Shown here: positions 51,805 to 60,528 of the stretch, piece after piece
Position numbering within the stretch: position 1 is the stretch's first letter
How the letters are laid out: each line of letters opens with the position of its first letter
From: Bacteroidota bacterium
GTDB taxonomy: Bacteria; Bacteroidota; Bacteroidia; Bacteroidales; UBA10428
Length of the DNA stretch: 64,000 bases
Direction of reading: 5' to 3'
NCBI GenBank assembly: GCA_003252385.1
Contig: QKEH01000011.1
Span: 62,001 to 126,000 of the forward strand
The notes under the pieces: model-generated
Database searches by the model: none
What the model saw: the letters and a program-made list of their open reading frames with translations, nothing else
Told to the model about the DNA's origin: nothing
Program-made: the position numbers and the translations under genes

Positions 51805-53724
51805 ATGAAGCGCTCGTACCCTTTGTTGGAAACCATTAACAGTCCTCACGACCTGAAGCAACTAAATGTGGAGGAACTGGTAAAGGTGAGTAGTGAGCTT
51901 CGTCAGTTTATTATTGATGAGGTTTCGACCAATCCGGGTCACTTTGGTGCGAGTTTGGGAGTGGTAGAACTCACTGTGGCGCTGCATTATGCCTATAATA
52001 CGCCCTTCGATAAAATTGTATGGGACGTGGGTCATCAGGCCTATGCCCATAAAATACTTACCGGCCGCAGGGAGCGTTTCCATACCAACCGAAGGTTCAA
52101 AGGGCTGAGCGGATTCCCTAAGATGGACGAAAGCGAGTACGATGCCTTTGGGGTCGGCCACTCATCCACCTCCATATCGGCGGCTTTGGGCATTGCCGTT
52201 AGCGATCAGCAAAGAGGTATTTCGCGAAATGTGGCAGCTGTAATTGGCGATGGTTCCCTTACCGGAGGAATGGCCTTTGAAGCCTTGAACAACGCCGGAG
52301 CATCCAATGCCAACATACTGGTAATTCTTAACGATAACAACATATCCATTGATGCCAGCGTAGGCGCCCTGAAAGAATACCTGGTTGATATTACCACCTC
52401 CAGGACCTACAATAAGCTGAAAAATGAATTGTGGCACTTGATGGGCAAGATCAATAAAATAGCGCCTCATGCCCGCGATTATGCCCAAAAGCTCGAGAAC
52501 GGACTGAAGTCGGCCATGCTCCGGCAAAGTAATCTGTTTGAAGCCTTAAACTTTCGGTACTTTGGCCCCATCGACGGGCACGATGTGGTGCACGTTGCGC
52601 GCTTGTTGCACGATCTGAAGGGTATACCCGGCCCCAAACTGTTGCACGTACTCACCACAAAAGGCAAAGGGTTCAAACAGGCCGAAGAAAACCAAACCGA
52701 ATATCACGCTCCGGGCAAGTTCAACCGTGAAACCGGAGAACTCATAAGGGTTAAAAAAGATGCCGATACCCCTCCGCTCTACCAGGATGTCTTTGGACAA
52801 ACCTTGCTGGAACTGGCACGTACCAACGATAAGATAGTTGGCATTACTCCGGCCATGCCTACGGGTTGTTCCCTGAAAATTATGATGGACGAAATGCCCG
52901 AACGTACCTTTGATGTGGGAATTGCCGAGCAGCACGCCGTTACGTTTTCGGCCGGACTGGCCTCACAGGGCATGGTGCCTTTTTGCAATATTTATTCGTC
53001 GTTTATGCAACGAGCTTACGATCAGGTGATCCACGATGTGGCTTTGCAAAACCTTCCGGTGGTTTTTTGTCTCGACCGGGGGGGCTTGGTGGGTGCGGAT
53101 GGGCCAACGCATCACGGTGCGTACGACCTGGCCTATATGCGTAGCATTCCGGGAATGACCGTAGCGGCTCCCATGGACGAGATTGAACTGCGCCACATGA
53201 TGTATACGGCTCAACTGAGCAAGTACGGCCCATTCTCCATCCGATATCCGCGAGGCCAAGGGATGCATACCGACTGGAAAAAACCTTTCGTAGAACTGGT
53301 TCCCGGAAAGGCCCGAAAGCTCCAGGATGGTACCGACGTGGCGATTCTTACGATTGGCCATGCCGGCAACCTGGTACGGGAAGCCCTCCAGAAGTTAAAA
53401 TCGGCCAAAATGACTTTTGCCCACTACGACATGCGCTATGTTAAGCCCTTGGACGAAACCTGTTTACATGAGGTATTCCGGCATTTCGACAAGGTACTGA
53501 CCGTTGAAGATGGCACCCTGATGGGAGGTTTTGGATCGGCCATTGTGGAATTTATGTGCGACAACGCCTATACCGCCCAGATTAAGCGGCTGGGTATCCC
53601 CGACGAATTCATTGAACACGGTACCCAGCAGGAGCTTTACAAGGTATGCGGTTTGGATCCGGATAGCATCATTGCCGCACTTCGCGGCATGGTGAAACCC
53701 GGGGTGTTGTTTAATGTTGGGTAG
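51805..53724 (+). CDS. dxs: 1-deoxy-D-xylulose-5-phosphate synthase
   Basis: A 639-residue thiamine-diphosphate enzyme that condenses pyruvate and glyceraldehyde 3-phosphate, the first step of the MEP isoprenoid pathway. The TPP-binding motif GDGSLTGGMAFEALNNAG ... NDNN is intact, as are GHQAYAHKILTGR, FDVGIAEQHAVTFSAG (catalytic Glu) and CLDRGGLVGADGPTHHG. The DRAG-type and transketolase C-terminal domains follow. Length matches the family. It is monocistronic here; the other MEP genes are not in the window. Confidence 0.96.
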   Translation: MKRSYPLLETINSPHDLKQLNVEELVKVSSELRQFIIDEVSTNPGHFGASLGVVELTVALHYAYNTPFDKIVWDVGHQAYAHKILTGRRERFHTNRRFKGLSGFPKMDESEYDAFGVGHSSTSISAALGIAVSDQQRGISRNVAAVIGDGSLTGGMAFEALNNAGASNANILVILNDNNISIDASVGALKEYLVDITTSRTYNKLKNELWHLMGKINKIAPHARDYAQKLENGLKSAMLRQSNLFEALNFRYFGPIDGHDVVHVARLLHDLKGIPGPKLLHVLTTKGKGFKQAEENQTEYHAPGKFNRETGELIRVKKDADTPPLYQDVFGQTLLELARTNDKIVGITPAMPTGCSLKIMMDEMPERTFDVGIAEQHAVTFSAGLASQGMVPFCNIYSSFMQRAYDQVIHDVALQNLPVVFCLDRGGLVGADGPTHHGAYDLAYMRSIPGMTVAAPMDEIELRHMMYTAQLSKYGPFSIRYPRGQGMHTDWKKPFVELVPGKARKLQDGTDVAILTIGHAGNLVREALQKLKSAKMTFAHYDMRYVKPLDETCLHEVFRHFDKVLTVEDGTLMGGFGSAIVEFMCDNAYTAQIKRLGIPDEFIEHGTQQELYKVCGLDPDSIIAALRGMVKPGVLFNVG

Positions 53725-53778
53725 TGCTTCTTACGGTTTGAAAGGGGTAAAGCATTACCTGCTCATTTACCTTGCCGA

Positions 53779-53946
53779 TTATTTCCAACGCGTAGCCTCG
53801 GTGTAGTAGTTACGGTACTCCTCCATACCGGTATTCAATTCGTTGGGCGAATCACTCTTGAAGGGAGTAGTTGAAGCAGGGCTAATAAAGAAAAAATTCT
53901 TTAAATTGTTTTGTAGCGCGGTTCTAATGGCTTGTCTTGTTTTCAT
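53779..53946 (-). CDS. 55-residue small protein downstream of rex
   Basis: Read on the minus strand from the ATG at 53946 to the TAA at 53779-53781: 55 residues beginning MKTRQAIRTALQNNLKNFFF and ending RNYYTEATRWK. It has a basic amphipathic N-terminus, a short hydrophobic patch, and a Ser/Thr-rich middle. It lies 33 bp beyond the rex stop on the same strand and fills most of the dxs-rex gap, so it may be cotranscribed with rex. It is too short for ordinary ORF thresholds. No homologue is known to me; codon use looks like that of neighbouring genes. Confidence 0.55.
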   Translation of the reverse strand: MKTRQAIRTALQNNLKNFFFISPASTTPFKSDSPNELNTGMEEYRNYYTEATRWK

Positions 53947-53979
53947 GATACGATACTTTTAGAGGGTGAAACGATTCAT

Positions 53980-54645
53980 TTACTGTACGGATTCGGATTC
54001 GTCCTTCTCCTGTAATTTTTTAAGCAGCAGGGTAACGTTGGCATACATGGAGGTGTTTTGCACAATAACGTGTTCGGGCACTTGCAGTTGACTGGGAGTT
54101 AGATTCCAAATGGCTTCGATTCCCGAGGCCACCAGCAAATCGGTTACTTCCTGGGCCACCGTATGGGGTACCGTAAGCACGGCTATACGTACCTGCAGAC
54201 GTCGGGCTAAATCCTGAAACTTATTCATGTGCAGAATATTAATGCCACTTCGGCTGCGGCCAATTTTATCCCGATTGGTATCGAAAGCGGCCACTATTTT
54301 TAGCCCGAAACGTTGAAAATCAGGATACGACATCATGGCCATACCCAGGTTTCCTGCTCCAACTAAAAAAGCTTCATTGGCTCGATTATAGCCCAGGAAA
54401 CTTTCGATGGTCTGAATAAGTTCATGGATGTTATAGCCAATGCGAGGACGTCCTTTAACTCCGGTTGTTGCCAGATCTTTGACTACCTGGGTGGGATCGC
54501 ATTGAAGTTCTTTACCTATCACCGGTGCAGAAATGGTAAGTATACCTTTGTCTTGTGCTTTCTGCAGGTAGTGCAAGTACCTGGGCAGCCTTTTAAGTGT
54601 GGGCTCGGATGCTTTAGTGCGTTTGGTGTTCTGGGGAGCTTCCAT
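53980..54645 (-). CDS. rex: Redox-sensing transcriptional repressor Rex
   Basis: A 221-residue Rex. The N-terminal winged helix (~15-85; RLPRYLHYLQKAQDKGILTI, ELQCDPTQVVKDLA) is followed by a Rossmann domain (VGAGNLGMAMM, AAFDTNRDKIG) and a C-terminal domain-swapped helix. Rex binds NADH/NAD+ and lifts repression of fermentative and anaerobic genes when NADH rises. It is divergent from a PAS/GAF hybrid kinase, and a perfect 14 bp palindrome overlaps its promoter. Targets cannot be read here, but sdhCAB is a possible one. Confidence 0.93.
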   Translation of the reverse strand: MEAPQNTKRTKASEPTLKRLPRYLHYLQKAQDKGILTISAPVIGKELQCDPTQVVKDLATTGVKGRPRIGYNIHELIQTIESFLGYNRANEAFLVGAGNLGMAMMSYPDFQRFGLKIVAAFDTNRDKIGRSRSGINILHMNKFQDLARRLQVRIAVLTVPHTVAQEVTDLLVASGIEAIWNLTPSQLQVPEHVIVQNTSMYANVTLLLKKLQEKDESESVQ

Positions 54646-54669
54646 GATACGTGCCTAATTTTTCCAATT

Positions 54670-54677
54670 CAAAAATA
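54670..54677 (-). promoter_or_regulatory. Candidate rex promoter (-7 box TATTTTTG)
   Basis: A perfect TAnnTTTG box on the minus strand, predicting a leader of about 20 nt before the rex ATG at 54645. Confidence 0.5.
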
Positions 54678-54685
54678 GCTATTTT
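54672..54685. promoter_or_regulatory. 14 bp palindrome overlapping the rex -7 box
   Basis: AAAATAGCTATTTT is a perfect palindrome that covers most of the rex -7 element, an ideal place for a repressor. Rex autoregulation is common, but this does not resemble the known TTGTGAA-type Rex operator, so the bound protein is unknown. Confidence 0.3.
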
Positions 54686-54759
54686 CATCTAATAAAGAAA
54701 AAAATCTTTATATATTTTATAAAATTCGTGGATTTGCTGCAGATTGCGATTTTATTGAA

Positions 54760-54772
54760 AATTTAGTAAATT
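54760..54772. promoter_or_regulatory. Inverted repeat in the kinase promoter spacer
   Basis: AATTT-AGT-AAATT lies between a TTG (54755-54757) and the kinase -7-like box. The wider context TTGAAAATTTAGTAAATTACAG loosely recalls a Rex site (TTG...CAA). Evidence is positional only. Confidence 0.25.
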
Positions 54773-54778
54773 ACAGCA

Positions 54779-54786
54779 TACTTTAG
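54779..54786 (+). promoter_or_regulatory. Candidate promoter of the hybrid kinase (TACTTTAG)
   Basis: One mismatch to TAnnTTTG, with TTG 21 bp upstream; it ends 5 nt before the ATG at 54792, suggesting a near-leaderless transcript. Confidence 0.3.
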
Positions 54787-54791
54787 GCAGA

Positions 54792-57700
54792 ATGGAGTTA
54801 TTAGAAACAAGTAACTTACTGAATCAGCTGGAACAGCAGATTCTTGTTCTCAATCCGGAATACAGGATCCGTTATCAGAACATTGCAGCACAACAGCATT
54901 TGAATGGGGAACTTCGTGAGGCGGAAGCGCCTTGTTTTCACCGTTTCTACTTACGCGATACTCCCTGTGAATTATGTCCGGTACAGCGACTGCTATTGGA
55001 ACACCAAGCGGTGCGGGGTAATTTTTATTGTATGGGAGCCCTGCACCAGGTATGGGCACAGCAAGTGAACTGGGAAGGAAGCAACCAAATTCTGCTTCAG
55101 CTGCAAGTACCTTCAGAGCCTGAAAGAGCCCCGTATCCGCAATTGGAAAACCGGGAACCCTATCGGTTCCTGTCGGAAGACCTGGTGTATGCCGCCACCG
55201 TGCACGAGCGAATCGAAAGAACCGATGCGCCCGTTCCGGAATACCGGTTTACCTTTGTAAATAGAGCCTTCGAGAGTCTAACGGGATTGCATCAATCCGA
55301 TATTCTTAACCGGCCGTTGCACGAAGTGATGCCGGATATCGCCGAAGCATGGATGGCGAATTTTCAGGCTGTTAGCGATTCAGAAAATCAACGGAGTTTC
55401 CAGTTGCCGCTGCCCCATTCGGATCGGGTTGCCGAATTCACCGTTTATATGCTTCCTTCGCAGGCATTTATCACCCGGATTCACGATATGACCCAACAGG
55501 CCAAATCGGTTCAAATTCTTCAGGAAAGTGAAGAACGCTATCGCAAACTCGTGGAAGCCTCTACCAACCTGGTGTTGCTTTTTAATTCAACGGGATATGT
55601 TTTCGCCAATCCGGCTGCACTTAAAGCGTTAGGGTATCCCCATTTTGAAAGTATATCAGAACACAACCCCATCGAGCTCTTTCATCCGGATGAAATGGAA
55701 CAGGTGCGTCCTAAGCTGGAATCCTGTCAAAGAGGTGAAACCAATGAACCTATGGATGTGCACCTGCACCGAAGCGACGGAAGCTATCTGCTCACAGAAA
55801 GCGTATTTCTTCCGATCCAGTACCAGCAGGAATACTCGACATTGGTTTTGGGGCACGACATTACTGAACGCAGGCATTCGGAAGGTATGATGGCCGAGGC
55901 CGATGCCATTATTCGCAAAATTCAGGAAGGGGTATCCGGGGTGGTTGGCGAAGATTTTTTCCCGGTAATGGTCGAAAAACTGGCAGTAATTCTGAAAGCC
56001 GATTACACCTACGTGGGCGAATTGTCGGCAGCCAATAAACAATGGGTCAGTACCTTGTCATTTTTCAGCAAGGGGCATATTGCCCCTAATTTTCAGTACG
56101 GATTAAAGGATACTCCTTGCGAAGAAGTTTTTAATCGTCCCTTTCAGGCCATTGAGCGGGGGGCATCGGAACGCTATCCGAACGATGTGTTTTTAAAAGA
56201 ACGGAATATTGAAGGTTACATAGGCGTTGCCCTGAAAAACTCACGTGGTGAGCCGGTTGGGCTCATCGTAGCCTTATTTCAGGAACCGGTGCAGAACCTT
56301 CAGCAAGCCAGTATGGTGTTGGATATCTTCTCTGCCCGAACAGGTGCCGAAATTGTACGCATGCGTGCCGAAAGGGATTTGGAAGAGGCCCATGAGAAAT
56401 TTCGTTCCATCGCCGAAAACCTGCCCGATATTATTTTACGGATCGACCGTGATATGCGTGGGATGTATGTTAATGCCAAAGTAGAGGAATATACCGGAAT
56501 CCCTCCCGGGAATTTCATGGGTACCCATTTGCTGGATCTGGATCTAAAAGAGAGCTTTCTGCAAAACCGGCTGGAGGATTTGAACCGGGTGCTTGCAAGC
56601 CGGGAAATGAGCCAAACCCTTGTTTCAGTGAATACTCTAAAAGGTTACCGAACTCTGGAATGGCGCATGATTCCGGAATTCTCCGTAGATGGCGAAGTGG
56701 AAAGCATTCTCAATCTCATTCGCGATTTAACCGAAATACGCCGAACGGAAATGGAACTCAACCAACTGTTCAACCTTTCGGCCGATTTGATTTGCATTAC
56801 CGATATCGGGGGTAATTTTATTCGGGTGAATCCGGCCTGGGAGCAGCAATTAGGTCATGCGGAACAGGATCTGTTGGGTCATTCGATGTATGAGCTCATC
56901 CATCCGGAAGATGTGGAACCCACCCGGCAAAGCATTGTTGCCAAACTCCGGTCGAACGAAATTCTGTTCAACTATGAAAACCGCTACCTGTGCAAGGACG
57001 GAACCCACCGCTGGTTGTCGTGGGTGGTGCAGCCTTATAGCGACATGGACAAGATGTTTTGTATTGCCCGTGATGTTACCGAGAACAAGAAGAATTTCAG
57101 GGAACTGATTATGGCAAAAGAGAAGGCTGAGGAAGGAGATCGCCTGAAGACGGCTTTTTTGGCCAACATGTCACACGAAATCCGCACCCCCATGAATGCC
57201 ATTATTGGCTTTTCCACCTTGCTCAAACGTGAGGATTTGTCGCTGGCCAAACGCCTGCATTACACCAATATTATTGAGTCCCGTAGTAAAGATTTACTTT
57301 CCATAATACACGATTTACTGGATATTTCGAAGATAGAATCGGAACAAATTCAAATTATCCGGGAGGATTTTTCAATCAATGATTTTCTGGAAGAATTGCG
57401 TGAAGATTACCATCAGAAATTATCTGCCATGGATGATTATTCCATCCAATTACAGCTGCGAAAACCCAAAGGTCTTCCCCGGGAGCGTATTATTAATGAC
57501 CGTGTCCGGGTAAAACAGGTCATGATCAACTTGTTGGACAATGCTATAAAATTCACCAAGAAGGGACAGGTTACTTTTGGGGCAGTTCCCCAGTCGGATA
57601 AGTTGCTTTTCTTTGTTTCCGATACCGGTATTGGCATTAAGAAGAGCAAACAGAAGGCTATTTTTGAACGTTTCCGACAGGTCGAAAACTCCCTTACCCG

Positions 57701-58262
57701 GCAATACGGAGGCAACGGTCTGGGGCTTTCCATAAGTAAAGCGTTGGTTGAATTGATGGGGGGTACCATTTGGGTCGATTCGGAAGAAGGAACAGGAAGT
57801 TCCTTTTACTTTACCTTACCGGCATTGTTTAAAGAAGAGCCGTTTGGGCAAACGGTTAAAAAAATGTCCAAAGTGGGTGAGAACCTTCGTATGAACGGTA
57901 TGAAGGTACTGGTTGCCGATGCTGACAAAATGAGCCGCAACTTCCTTAGGGTGCTGTTTGATCAGCTGGGAGCCGAAGTATGTTTTGCCCATAGCGGTAA
58001 ACGTACCCTGGAGCTGTTGGAAGAAAACCACCATTTTGCCCTTCTGCTTTTTGACATTCACCTGCCCGATATCAAAGGCTATGATCTGCTGTGCCAGATA
58101 CGTTCCCGAAACAAACAATTACCGGTTATTGCTCAGTCGTCCATGTATACCAGCGAGAATACCTCGCGCTGTACCGAGCTGGGTTGTACCGAACACCTCT
58201 CAAAGCCCATTCTGATTGACGATTTGTTGGCATCGGTTCAGCGCCTGCTTTTTCCAACCTGA
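54792..58262 (+). CDS. Multi-PAS/GAF hybrid sensor histidine kinase with receiver domain
   Basis: An 1,156-residue soluble hybrid kinase with no membrane helix. In order: PAS-like domain with a Cys cluster (~10-105; Cys48, Cys59, Cys62 in APCFHRFYLRDTPCELCPVQ), PAS (~135-235), PAS (~240-360; YRKLVEASTNLVLLF), GAF (~365-525), PAS (~533-655), PAS (~655-770; PAWEQQLGHAEQDLLG), HisKA with His795 in FLANMSHEIRTPMNAI, HATPase (NLLDNAIKFT, DTGIGI, GGNGLGLSI), and a receiver (~1035-1155) with Asp1088 in LLFDIHLPDIKGYD. A Cys-rich PAS may bind a metal or sense redox state, which would suit its place divergent from rex; that is inference. No DNA-binding regulator is adjacent. Signals and output are unknown. 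Confidence 0.9.
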   Translation: MELLETSNLLNQLEQQILVLNPEYRIRYQNIAAQQHLNGELREAEAPCFHRFYLRDTPCELCPVQRLLLEHQAVRGNFYCMGALHQVWAQQVNWEGSNQILLQLQVPSEPERAPYPQLENREPYRFLSEDLVYAATVHERIERTDAPVPEYRFTFVNRAFESLTGLHQSDILNRPLHEVMPDIAEAWMANFQAVSDSENQRSFQLPLPHSDRVAEFTVYMLPSQAFITRIHDMTQQAKSVQILQESEERYRKLVEASTNLVLLFNSTGYVFANPAALKALGYPHFESISEHNPIELFHPDEMEQVRPKLESCQRGETNEPMDVHLHRSDGSYLLTESVFLPIQYQQEYSTLVLGHDITERRHSEGMMAEADAIIRKIQEGVSGVVGEDFFPVMVEKLAVILKADYTYVGELSAANKQWVSTLSFFSKGHIAPNFQYGLKDTPCEEVFNRPFQAIERGASERYPNDVFLKERNIEGYIGVALKNSRGEPVGLIVALFQEPVQNLQQASMVLDIFSARTGAEIVRMRAERDLEEAHEKFRSIAENLPDIILRIDRDMRGMYVNAKVEEYTGIPPGNFMGTHLLDLDLKESFLQNRLEDLNRVLASREMSQTLVSVNTLKGYRTLEWRMIPEFSVDGEVESILNLIRDLTEIRRTEMELNQLFNLSADLICITDIGGNFIRVNPAWEQQLGHAEQDLLGHSMYELIHPEDVEPTRQSIVAKLRSNEILFNYENRYLCKDGTHRWLSWVVQPYSDMDKMFCIARDVTENKKNFRELIMAKEKAEEGDRLKTAFLANMSHEIRTPMNAIIGFSTLLKREDLSLAKRLHYTNIIESRSKDLLSIIHDLLDISKIESEQIQIIREDFSINDFLEELREDYHQKLSAMDDYSIQLQLRKPKGLPRERIINDRVRVKQVMINLLDNAIKFTKKGQVTFGAVPQSDKLLFFVSDTGIGIKKSKQKAIFERFRQVENSLTRQYGGNGLGLSISKALVELMGGTIWVDSEEGTGSSFYFTLPALFKEEPFGQTVKKMSKVGENLRMNGMKVLVADADKMSRNFLRVLFDQLGAEVCFAHSGKRTLELLEENHHFALLLFDIHLPDIKGYDLLCQIRSRNKQLPVIAQSSMYTSENTSRCTELGCTEHLSKPILIDDLLASVQRLLFPT

Positions 58263-58310
58263 CTCGCCTGTTAGAACCAGTCATCCCCCGGTTAGGAGTT
58301 AAAAAGCCTT

Positions 58311-58336
58311 GAAATGCTTTATTTTCCAGGCATTTC
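58311..58336 (+). terminator. Weak hairpin after the hybrid kinase gene
   Basis: GAAATGC (58311-58317) pairs with GCATTTC (58330-58336) over a 12-nt loop; only TTT follows. A terminator role is uncertain. Confidence 0.25.
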
Positions 58337-58437
58337 TTTGTAACTTGCAAGTAATTGAATTTGTGTGCTATATGTTCTTATGAGTGGCTTAAAAGCTACC
58401 TACCTCTTGCATTGGTGTTGGAACTTAATCTACTACT

Positions 58438-58752
58438 ATGTCACACAGGGTGCAATTTGATTATCCGCATAGCGATTATCCACTGATTTTGCGGAGCTCC
58501 TATCAGGATGATACCTACTACGGAGTTGACCTTTTTGAAAGCCGACGTATAAAAATTATTCTTCGAAAGTATGGATGCAGGCGCAGTTTCCACACCCTGC
58601 CAGGTCGGGTAACTGCCAATCTGAATCCCTTTGTATGGGACAAACACCATCAACGTTTCCGTATTGACCTCTTTCAAAAAATAGAGGTGCATTTGAATAC
58701 CCTGGAAGAGGCCGTGGTGAACTATTCCATTTTTAACGAAGATAAGGTTTGA
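58438..58752 (+). CDS. Small conserved hypothetical protein
   Basis: 104 residues, soluble and basic, with alternating beta-like segments (YPLILRSSYQDDTYYGVDLF, RIKIILRKYG) and an aromatic-rich centre (NPFVWDKHHQRFRIDL). It ends in EEAVVNYSIFNEDKV. No signal peptide, no known motif. It follows the kinase by 175 bp and is followed by a clear terminator, supporting a real transcript. Function unknown. Confidence 0.55.
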   Translation: MSHRVQFDYPHSDYPLILRSSYQDDTYYGVDLFESRRIKIILRKYGCRRSFHTLPGRVTANLNPFVWDKHHQRFRIDLFQKIEVHLNTLEEAVVNYSIFNEDKV

Positions 58753-58846
58753 ATTGGGGTAGGTTCAAAAAACACGTCAGTTGGAGTAAGGACTTAGATC
58801 CCTGACTGTTGAATGAAGGTTATCCGTATACTACGCATGGCAGATG

Positions 58847-58875
58847 GAGGGAATTTCAGTATTTCCCTCTTTTTT
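58847..58875 (+). terminator. Intrinsic terminator after the 104-residue gene
   Basis: GAGGGAA (58847-58853) pairs with TTCCCTC (58863-58869), 9-nt loop, then six T. It stops plus-strand transcription before the convergent prfB. Confidence 0.68.
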
Positions 58876-58913
58876 CCTGCTGTCGTTGTGGGTTAGCGAG
58901 AGAATAAATTATT

Positions 58914-60003
58914 CTATTTTCTTCCGAACTCCATCAGGTAGGCCTTCATAAATTCGTTCAGGTCGCCATCGAGAACCGCCTGGGTATTGCCCGTTTCGTA
59001 GCTGGTACGTAAATCTTTAACCAGTTTGTAAGGGTGCAGCACGTAGTTTCGTATTTGCGATCCCCATTCAATTTTTTTCTTCTGTCCTTCAATTTCGGCT
59101 TGTTTTTCCATGCGTTTGCGCAGCTCCATTTCATACAGGTGCGAGCGCAGAATGCGCATGGCATTTTCGCGGTTTTTCAACTGCGAGCGGGTTTCGGTAT
59201 TTTCCACGGCAATACCGGTGGGAAGGTGGCGTACCCGCACCCCCGTTTCTACTTTGTTTACGTTTTGGCCTCCGGCACCTCCCGAACGGAAGGTATCCCA
59301 TTCCAGATCGGCCGGGTTGATTTCGATTGCAATTTCGTCATCCACCACCGGGGAAACGAATACCGAGGTAAACGAAGTATGACGGCGGGCATTGGAATCG
59401 AAGGGCGAAATACGCACCAGGCGGTGAACGCCGTTTTCGCTTTTCAGGTAGCCGTAAGCGTAATCGCCCTCAAACTCGAGCGTGACGGATTTCACCCCGG
59501 CTTCATCGCCCGCGAGGTAACTGATTTCTTTTACTTTGAAATCGTTACGTTCGCCCCAGCGTATGTACATACGCATGAGCATCTCGGCCCAGTCCTGGCT
59601 TTCGGTGCCGCCGGCTCCGGCATTGATTTTCAGAATGGCTCCAAGCGCATCTTCTTCCTGGCCCAGCATGTTCTTGAATTCCAGGTCTTCTATTTGCTCC
59701 AGTGTTTTTGCGTAGTGCTGGTCAAGCTCCTCTTCGGTGGCTTCGTCCATTTCATAAAAGTCGAAGAGCACCTGCAAGTCCTCCAGTCCCGACTTTACGG
59801 CATCGTAGCCCTTGGTCCAGAACTTAAGCGAGGCAATTTTTTTAAGTTGCAGTTCCGCTTGTTTGGGGTCGTCCCAAAAACCCGGTTCCCGCGTAATGGC
59901 TTCCTGTTCCTCTACTTCTTTTTGTTTGCTGGCAATGTCAAAGATGCCTCCTTAACGAAAGCTCGCGTCCGGCTAAGTCTTTCATCTGCTCGGTTGTAAC
60001 CAT
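58914..60003 (-). CDS. prfB: Peptide chain release factor 2 (programmed +1 frameshift)
   Basis: RF2, which ends translation at UGA and UAA. The gene needs a +1 frameshift: codons 1-21 run from the ATG at 60003 to an in-frame TGA (59940-59938), and the rest is in the next frame from GAC at 59939, giving 362 residues, the normal RF2 length. RF2 hallmarks are the SPF tripeptide ([15 protein letters not shown]) and the catalytic GGQ ([16 protein letters not shown]). If only the second frame is called, the N-terminal domain is lost (287 residues from a false start at 59777). It lies alone between a hypothetical gene and recX. Confidence 0.95.
59937..59953 (-). other. prfB programmed +1 frameshift site
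   Basis: On the minus strand: an internal Shine-Dalgarno AGGAGG (59952-59947), three nt, then the slippery CTT and stop TGA followed by C (CTT TGA C). The layout is the same as the classic prfB element: low RF2 slows reading of TGA and the ribosome slips forward, making more RF2. Confidence 0.95.
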
Positions 60004-60054
60004 GGTGCTGTTGTATTTTGAAGCCACGAAAGTACGAAAATTGCAGCGAACTAC

Positions 60055-60528
60055 CTACTCCAAACCTACCTGACTGAAAAAGTGGTTCATTAAATCGGGT
60101 TCGTAGCCGCGTTGGGTTCCAAAGGAAAAAAGACGGGTTTTCTGCTGCCAGGGGTCTCGGATTTTTAATGCGTGTAATTTTTTTTGCAGCTCGCCGGCAA
60201 TCATTTCCTGGTATTCGGCCTCATCCAGCAGGTTAAGTGCAGCTTCTATTTCGGGTGGCGGAATATGGTGCCCTTTCAGTTGGTAGCGTATTTTGAGTCT
60301 GCCCCACCGGTTAAAACGCATTTTATCGCGGGCATAGGCTTGGGCAAAACGTTCAGTCGACAGGAAGCGGCCTTCGGTGAGTTGTTTCATGATGCTTTCA
60401 CTTTCCGACGCGGTTAGTCCCCACTGGGTTAATTTTATGGAAAGTTCGTAGGGCGATTTTTCGGCACGGGCACATAGTGCCATCAGCCGTTCCAGGGCTT
60501 GTTCCCGGGTGAGCGTTGGAGGCCTCAT
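60055..60528 (-). CDS. recX: RecX family regulatory protein
   Basis: 157 residues, all-helical three-helix repeats typical of RecX, which caps and limits RecA filaments. Visible repeats: ALERLMALCARAEKSPYEL, then FLSTERFAQAYARDKMRFNR-type second repeat, and IRYQLKGHHIPPPEIEAAL. The start overlaps the prmC stop by four bases (60525-60528), so the two genes are translationally coupled. recA is not nearby. Confidence 0.88.
   Translation of the reverse strand: MRPPTLTREQALERLMALCARAEKSPYELSIKLTQWGLTASESESIMKQLTEGRFLSTERFAQAYARDKMRFNRWGRLKIRYQLKGHHIPPPEIEAALNLLDEAEYQEMIAGELQKKLHALKIRDPWQQKTRLFSFGTQRGYEPDLMNHFFSQVGLE

Noticed and set aside
59034-59999. 321-codon open frame antisense to prfB
   Set aside because: prfB with its frameshift accounts for the region; the antisense frame ends inside the frameshift element.
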